8,475 nt of DNA, from NCBI GenBank assembly GCA_902773215.1, contig CACYDQ010000454.1:1-8475 (forward strand). Reading direction: 5' to 3'. Made by a program: the position numbers and the translations under genes. The DNA is from an uncultured Spirochaetaceae bacterium (GTDB lineage: Bacteria > Spirochaetota > Spirochaetia > Treponematales > Treponemataceae). Of the stretch, positions 6,504-8,475 are shown piece by piece (within the stretch, counting starts at the first letter, position 1; every line of letters starts with the position of its first letter). The notes under the pieces were generated by a model, which did no database searches, was not told where the DNA came from, and saw only the letters and a program-made list of their open reading frames with translations.

Positions 6504-7634
6504 ATGGAAAAGAAGCAGGACAGTTTCACGGACGTAATCATCTTGGCGGGCGGAATCGGAGAGAGGCTCTGGCCCGCGTCCAAGCCTGACAACCCCAAGC
6601 AGTTCATGTCATTGCCGGACGGGGTCTCCTTCATACAGTCATCCCTGCTCCGCTCGCTCGCGCTCAAGCCCGAGGGCAGGATTATCATCATAACAAAACG
6701 GGACCTGCTCGAAAAGACCGCAGAGAGCGTCAGGAACCTTTCCGCGAGGCTTTCGCCAGAAGAACAGGAAAAGCTCAGGAAAGACATCCTCATACTGACA
6801 GAGCCCTTCCAGAGGCACACGACCGCCCCTCTCGTCCTTGCATCCAAGATGCTGGAGCTGAAAGACGGCAAGGAGCACACCGTTCTTGTCCTGGCGAGCG
6901 ACCACGTCATCTCTCCGACCGAGGCATTCGTCAGCGACAGCCTTAAGGCTGCGGCCACAGCACAAAAAAACTTCTTCGTCTGCTTCGCCATCCCCCCCAC
7001 ATCCCCCGACACGGGCTACGGCTACATCAAGGCAGGGGAAGACCTCTCTCCCGACGGCACTATCGTGAGGATAGATTCCTTCCAGGAGAAGCCCGACCTG
7101 GAGACCGCGAAACGCTACCTTGCGAGCGGGGCCTACGCCTGGAACAGCGGGATGTTCGCCTTTACGACACGATTCTTCCTTTCCGAGGTGAAAAAGCTTG
7201 CCCCCGATGTGTACGCCGCATTCGATGACCTCATCCCCCCGCCCGCAGAGACGGAGCTTTCAGGCGGTATCAACTGCATACAAGGCTGGCAGTCAATGGA
7301 CGATGCATACGGGAAAGCCCCCTCCATCGCCGTAGACAAGTCCGTTGCCGAACGGACGGACAGGGCAGCGGCGGTCAAAGCGTCCTTCAATTGGGACGAC
7401 GTGGGCAGCTGGGATGCCTTCTGCAAGTACTTCGACAGGAACGCGGACACGACCGTGGAAGTCGGCTCCAGGAACAACTTCGTCTACTCCGATATCCCGG
7501 TCGCCCTCTGCGGTGTGGATGACCTGACACTCGTCATCAAGAACGGAATGGCCCTCGTCATGAAAAAAGGCTCTTCCGGCCTCATGCGCGACGTCGTCAA
7601 AGCCGTGAAGGAGAAGAAAAAAACAGGGGACTAG
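6504..7634 (+). CDS. manC: Mannose-1-phosphate guanylyltransferase (GDP-mannose pyrophosphorylase), single-domain type
   Basis: The enzyme makes GDP-mannose from mannose 1-phosphate and GTP, supplying mannose- or fucose-containing surface glycans. The nucleotidyltransferase signature LAGGIGERLWPAS is at residues 14-26. It is followed by NPKQF (30-34), EPFQRHTTAP (100-109), ASDH (131-134, a metal-binding Asp), SPDTGYGYI (167-175), FQEKPD (193-198), AWNSGMF (212-218) and NWDDVGSWDA (296-305). At 376 residues it has the nucleotidyltransferase domain plus a short left-handed-helix-like tail. It lacks the C-terminal phosphomannose isomerase cupin found in fused versions of about 480 residues. No Shine-Dalgarno sequence precedes the ATG, and the predicted promoter puts the transcript start 0-3 nt before it. 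The gene diverges from rpe and is followed after 45 bp by mnmG. No other polysaccharide gene is in view. Confidence 0.96.
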   Translation: MEKKQDSFTDVIILAGGIGERLWPASKPDNPKQFMSLPDGVSFIQSSLLRSLALKPEGRIIIITKRDLLEKTAESVRNLSARLSPEEQEKLRKDILILTEPFQRHTTAPLVLASKMLELKDGKEHTVLVLASDHVISPTEAFVSDSLKAAATAQKNFFVCFAIPPTSPDTGYGYIKAGEDLSPDGTIVRIDSFQEKPDLETAKRYLASGAYAWNSGMFAFTTRFFLSEVKKLAPDVYAAFDDLIPPPAETELSGGINCIQGWQSMDDAYGKAPSIAVDKSVAERTDRAAAVKASFNWDDVGSWDAFCKYFDRNADTTVEVGSRNNFVYSDIPVALCGVDDLTLVIKNGMALVMKKGSSGLMRDVVKAVKEKKKTGD

Positions 7635-7642
7635 GCGTCCAC

Positions 7643-7671
7643 TTGAGGAAAGCGTCTTTTTGGGCTATCAT
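7643..7671 (+). promoter_or_regulatory. Promoter of mnmG (TTGAGG-N17-TATCAT), probably leaderless
   Basis: TTGAGG (7643-7648), a 17-bp spacer and TATCAT (7666-7671) lie in the 45-bp gap after manC. The predicted transcription start is 7678-7680, at the mnmG ATG (7680). The -35 box matches consensus at four of six positions and the -10 box at five of six, so this is somewhat weaker than the two promoters upstream. Read-through from manC is also possible because no terminator is seen. Confidence 0.6.
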
Positions 7672-7679
7672 TCCCGGCA

Positions 7680-8475
7680 ATGTCTTTCTACAGTTCTTTT
7701 GATGTCGCCGTGGTCGGCGGCGGGCACGCGGGCATAGAGGCCTCCCTTGCGGCGGCACGGATAGGGCTCAAAACCCTGCTTATCACGCAGACAGTGGACT
7801 CAATCGGGCGCATGAGCTGCAATCCCTCCATCGGGGGAATCGCCAAGGGCAACATCGTCCGCGAGATAGACGCGCTCGGCGGAGAGATGGGAAAACTCAT
7901 CGACAAGACGATGATTCAGTTCCGCCTGCTCAACAGGAGCCGCGGCCCCGCCGTCCAGGCCCCGCGGAGCCAGGCAGACAAGCTGGAGTACACAGCCCTC
8001 GCCCGCCACACGCTAGAGACGCAGGAAAACCTTTCCACCCTGATGGACACGGTGACCGACATCCTCACCGTCGAAAGCTCCTCCCCCCTCCCCCCGGAAA
8101 GCAGCACGGACGGGCAGGAAGGCTCGCGGCAGAAAGTCATCGGGCTCGTCACCGAACGGGGCCGGGTCATCCCCGTCCGCTCGGTCGTACTGACGACGGG
8201 GACCTTCCTCGGCGGCAGGATTTTCATCGGCGAATACGACGCGCCCTGTGGCAGGCTCGGCGAGGCAGGGGCGTTCGGACTGACGGAGAGCCTGAACCGA
8301 CTGGGCTTCACGACCGGAAGGCTCAAGACCGGAACGCCGCCCCGCATCCTCAGGCACACGGTGGACTTCTCGCACCTGGAGCTGCAGGAAGGCGACGAGC
8401 GGATTATCCCCTTCAGCTTTGACGACGAGAGCGTGGACAGGCAGCAGGTTCCCTGCCACACGGTATACACCAACG
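7680..8475 (+). CDS. mnmG: tRNA uridine-5-carboxymethylaminomethyl modification enzyme MnmG (GidA), N-terminal 265 codons; 3' end outside window
   Basis: With MnmE, this FAD enzyme builds the carboxymethylaminomethyl or aminomethyl group on the wobble uridine of several tRNAs. The frame is open from the ATG at 7680 to the window edge. Evidence is the dinucleotide-binding GGGHAG (residues 13-18), the MnmG signature SCNPSIGGIAKG (46-57), GPAVQAPRSQAD (89-100), TTGTFLGG (172-179), GRLKTGTPPRI (213-223) and QQVPCHTVYTN at the edge. Compared with E. coli MnmG as I recall it, an insert of about 17-20 residues rich in Ser, Pro, Gln and Gly lies at ~133-152, in a loop between two strands. No Shine-Dalgarno sequence is at the right distance from the ATG; the GAGG at 7645 is too far and fits better as part of a -35 box. 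The full protein should be about 620-640 residues. Confidence 0.97.
   Translation, partial: MSFYSSFDVAVVGGGHAGIEASLAAARIGLKTLLITQTVDSIGRMSCNPSIGGIAKGNIVREIDALGGEMGKLIDKTMIQFRLLNRSRGPAVQAPRSQADKLEYTALARHTLETQENLSTLMDTVTDILTVESSSPLPPESSTDGQEGSRQKVIGLVTERGRVIPVRSVVLTTGTFLGGRIFIGEYDAPCGRLGEAGAFGLTESLNRLGFTTGRLKTGTPPRILRHTVDFSHLELQEGDERIIPFSFDDESVDRQQVPCHTVYTN

Noticed and set aside
7628..7640. Hairpin GGAC-TAGGC-GTCC as the manC terminator
   Set aside because: The stem is only 4 bp and no T run follows directly; the T5 at 7657 is too far away.
1..8475. tRNA or rRNA genes, CRISPR array, mobile element, riboswitch
   Set aside because: Nearly all of the window is coding and the few gaps are 81 bp or less. 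I saw no spaced direct repeats, transposase motifs or attachment-like repeats.

Overview
The window is a gene-dense stretch of a fairly GC-rich bacterial chromosome. It holds seven protein genes and no RNA genes, CRISPR array, insertion sequence or phage genes. Low-complexity Pro/Glu-rich exported proteins, TPR proteins with one membrane span, a multi-domain hybrid kinase and the general look of the Rpe and MnmG sequences suggest a spirochaete, most likely a Treponema from a host-associated or gut habitat. This is an inference from protein style, at about 0.55 confidence; there is no rRNA to settle it.

Layout. Bases 1-1840 (+) hold the C-terminal part of a hybrid sensor histidine kinase: ATPase, degenerate receiver, true receiver, HPt and a helical tail. 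Facing it across only 14 bp is a tight four-gene minus-strand operon, read from about 6422 down to 1855. Its order is rpe (ribulose-5-phosphate 3-epimerase), an exported TPR/coiled-coil protein, an exported protein with a beta-rich core between Pro/Glu-rich linkers, and a TPR protein with one membrane span and a beta-rich C-terminal domain. The joints are a 13-bp overlap, a 12-bp gap and a 3-bp gap, so the genes are almost certainly co-transcribed and translationally coupled. Diverging from rpe are manC (mannose-1-phosphate guanylyltransferase, 6504-7634, +) and, 45 bp further on, the first 265 codons of mnmG (gidA), which runs off the right edge.

The most notable structure is the 81-bp divergent regulatory region between rpe and manC. 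On each strand a TTTACA -35 box sits exactly 17 bp from a good -10 box (TAGAAT for rpe, TAAAAT for manC). The two -35 boxes form the arms of a perfect 7+5+7 inverted repeat at 6453-6471. Both promoters place the expected transcription start at or within 3 nt of the start codon, and neither gene has a Shine-Dalgarno sequence. A third promoter of the same geometry, TTGAGG-N17-TATCAT, lies in front of mnmG. The three transcription units that begin here therefore all look leaderless, while the internal operon genes have ribosome-binding sites or stop/start coupling. The three envelope-type genes behind rpe have no function I can name. Their fixed order and predicted locations (two exported, one membrane-anchored) suggest they work together at the cell envelope.
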